Positions 16,868 to 17,244 of a DNA stretch of 17,244 nucleotides are shown here, piece after piece. How positions within the stretch are numbered: position 1 is the stretch's first letter; the number at the start of each line of letters is the position of its first letter. The notes beneath the pieces are model-generated. The model had not been told where the DNA came from. It saw nothing but the letters and a program-made list of their open reading frames with translations, and did not search any database. Origin of the DNA: Oxalobacter sp. (GTDB taxonomy: Bacteria > Pseudomonadota > Gammaproteobacteria > Burkholderiales > Burkholderiaceae_D); contig JAAZED010000208.1 of the NCBI GenBank assembly GCA_012512465.1, positions 1-17,244 on the forward strand. Direction: 5' to 3'. The position numbers and the translations under genes were made by a program.

Positions 16868-17244
16868 ATGAAAATTCTGGTTACCGGCGGTTGTGGAAAC
16901 ATGGGCGTCCACGTCGTGAAATCGCTGGCGAAAAAAGGGCACCAGGTACGCGTTCTGGACAAGGATGAAGACGGCCTGAAAAAACTGGCCGGTGGCAATA
17001 TCGAAACGATACCCGGCAATATGGCTGACAAAGAGCTGATCAGGCAGGCCGTCAATGGCGTTGACGCCGTCCTGCATCTGGCATGGAGCTTTTCCGAGGA
17101 TTTCATTGACCTGCTCGATATCGACATCAAGGCTTACCAGTATATTCTGGATGCCGCAGTGGAATATGGTGTCAAGGACATCATCAATGCAACAACAGCC
17201 GTTTCCTATGGCAAACCCGTAACCAATCCGGTTGATGAAACCCA
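16868..17244 (+). CDS. NAD-dependent epimerase/dehydratase (extended SDR), N-terminal part cut by window edge
   Basis: About 125 residues are visible. The Rossmann motif GGCGNMG (7-13, the GxxGxxG pattern) follows the first strand MKILVTG. An acidic residue after strand 2 (VLDKD, D31) suggests NAD(H) rather than NADP(H). VDAVLHLAWSF and the IINATTAVSYGKPV segment match the extended-SDR plan for sugar-nucleotide epimerases and related enzymes. The YxxxK catalytic pair lies beyond the window. AGGAG (16857-16861) is 6 nt before the ATG, a strong site. The substrate cannot be told from this part. It is transcribed divergently from the ZIP gene. Confidence 0.88.
   Translation, partial: MKILVTGGCGNMGVHVVKSLAKKGHQVRVLDKDEDGLKKLAGGNIETIPGNMADKELIRQAVNGVDAVLHLAWSFSEDFIDLLDIDIKAYQYILDAAVEYGVKDIINATTAVSYGKPVTNPVDET

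Noticed and set aside
1..17244. CRISPR array, tRNA or rRNA genes, prophage or defence island
   Set aside because: No regularly spaced repeats, no cloverleaf or rRNA-like stretches, and no phage or defence gene families were seen on either strand.

Overview
The window looks like a chromosomal stretch of a betaproteobacterium in the Burkholderiales. An Oxalobacteraceae relative such as Oxalobacter is plausible, but I infer this from gene content, gene order and moderate GC, not from any search. All but three or four genes are housekeeping genes and are tightly packed. Partial genes sit at both edges: bamC on the left and an NAD-dependent epimerase/dehydratase on the right.

Left third, minus strand: gltB-gltD (both glutamate synthase subunits) followed by dapA-bamC (lysine/peptidoglycan precursor synthesis and an outer-membrane assembly lipoprotein). 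The gltD-dapA gap holds a roughly 140-bp fold-back, MITE-like element whose apparent 3-bp target duplication (TCA) coincides with the gltD stop codon. It also holds a good sigma70-type promoter for dapA.

Middle: between the gltB promoter region and a heat-shock-type hsp20 gene lies a compact insertion-like unit. It carries a REP-associated tyrosine transposase (RAYT/Y1 family) gene bounded by inverted copies of a GGGTCAGAG-type motif. The protein is full length, but the first His of the HUH motif is Arg and the catalytic Tyr is Phe, so it should be catalytically dead. hsp20 has a sigma32-like promoter, a long leader, a small hairpin around its ribosome binding site and a textbook terminator.

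Right half: a polyphosphate/phosphate region. On the plus strand ppk1, sixA and a SulP anion transporter form a tight series (9-nt gap, then an ATGA overlap). They converge with 10 nt to spare on ppx, which lies on the minus strand downstream of a ZIP metal transporter. PPK1 makes polyphosphate and PPX degrades it. SixA removes phosphate from phosphohistidine proteins. The SulP and ZIP transporters would supply anion and divalent metal traffic. A divergent SDR-type epimerase gene starts at the right edge.

I see no rRNA, tRNA, CRISPR array, prophage or obvious defence system. The strongest candidates for something unusual are the conserved-looking but catalytically substituted RAYT, the fold-back element at the gltD stop, and the ppk1-sixA-sulP operon.
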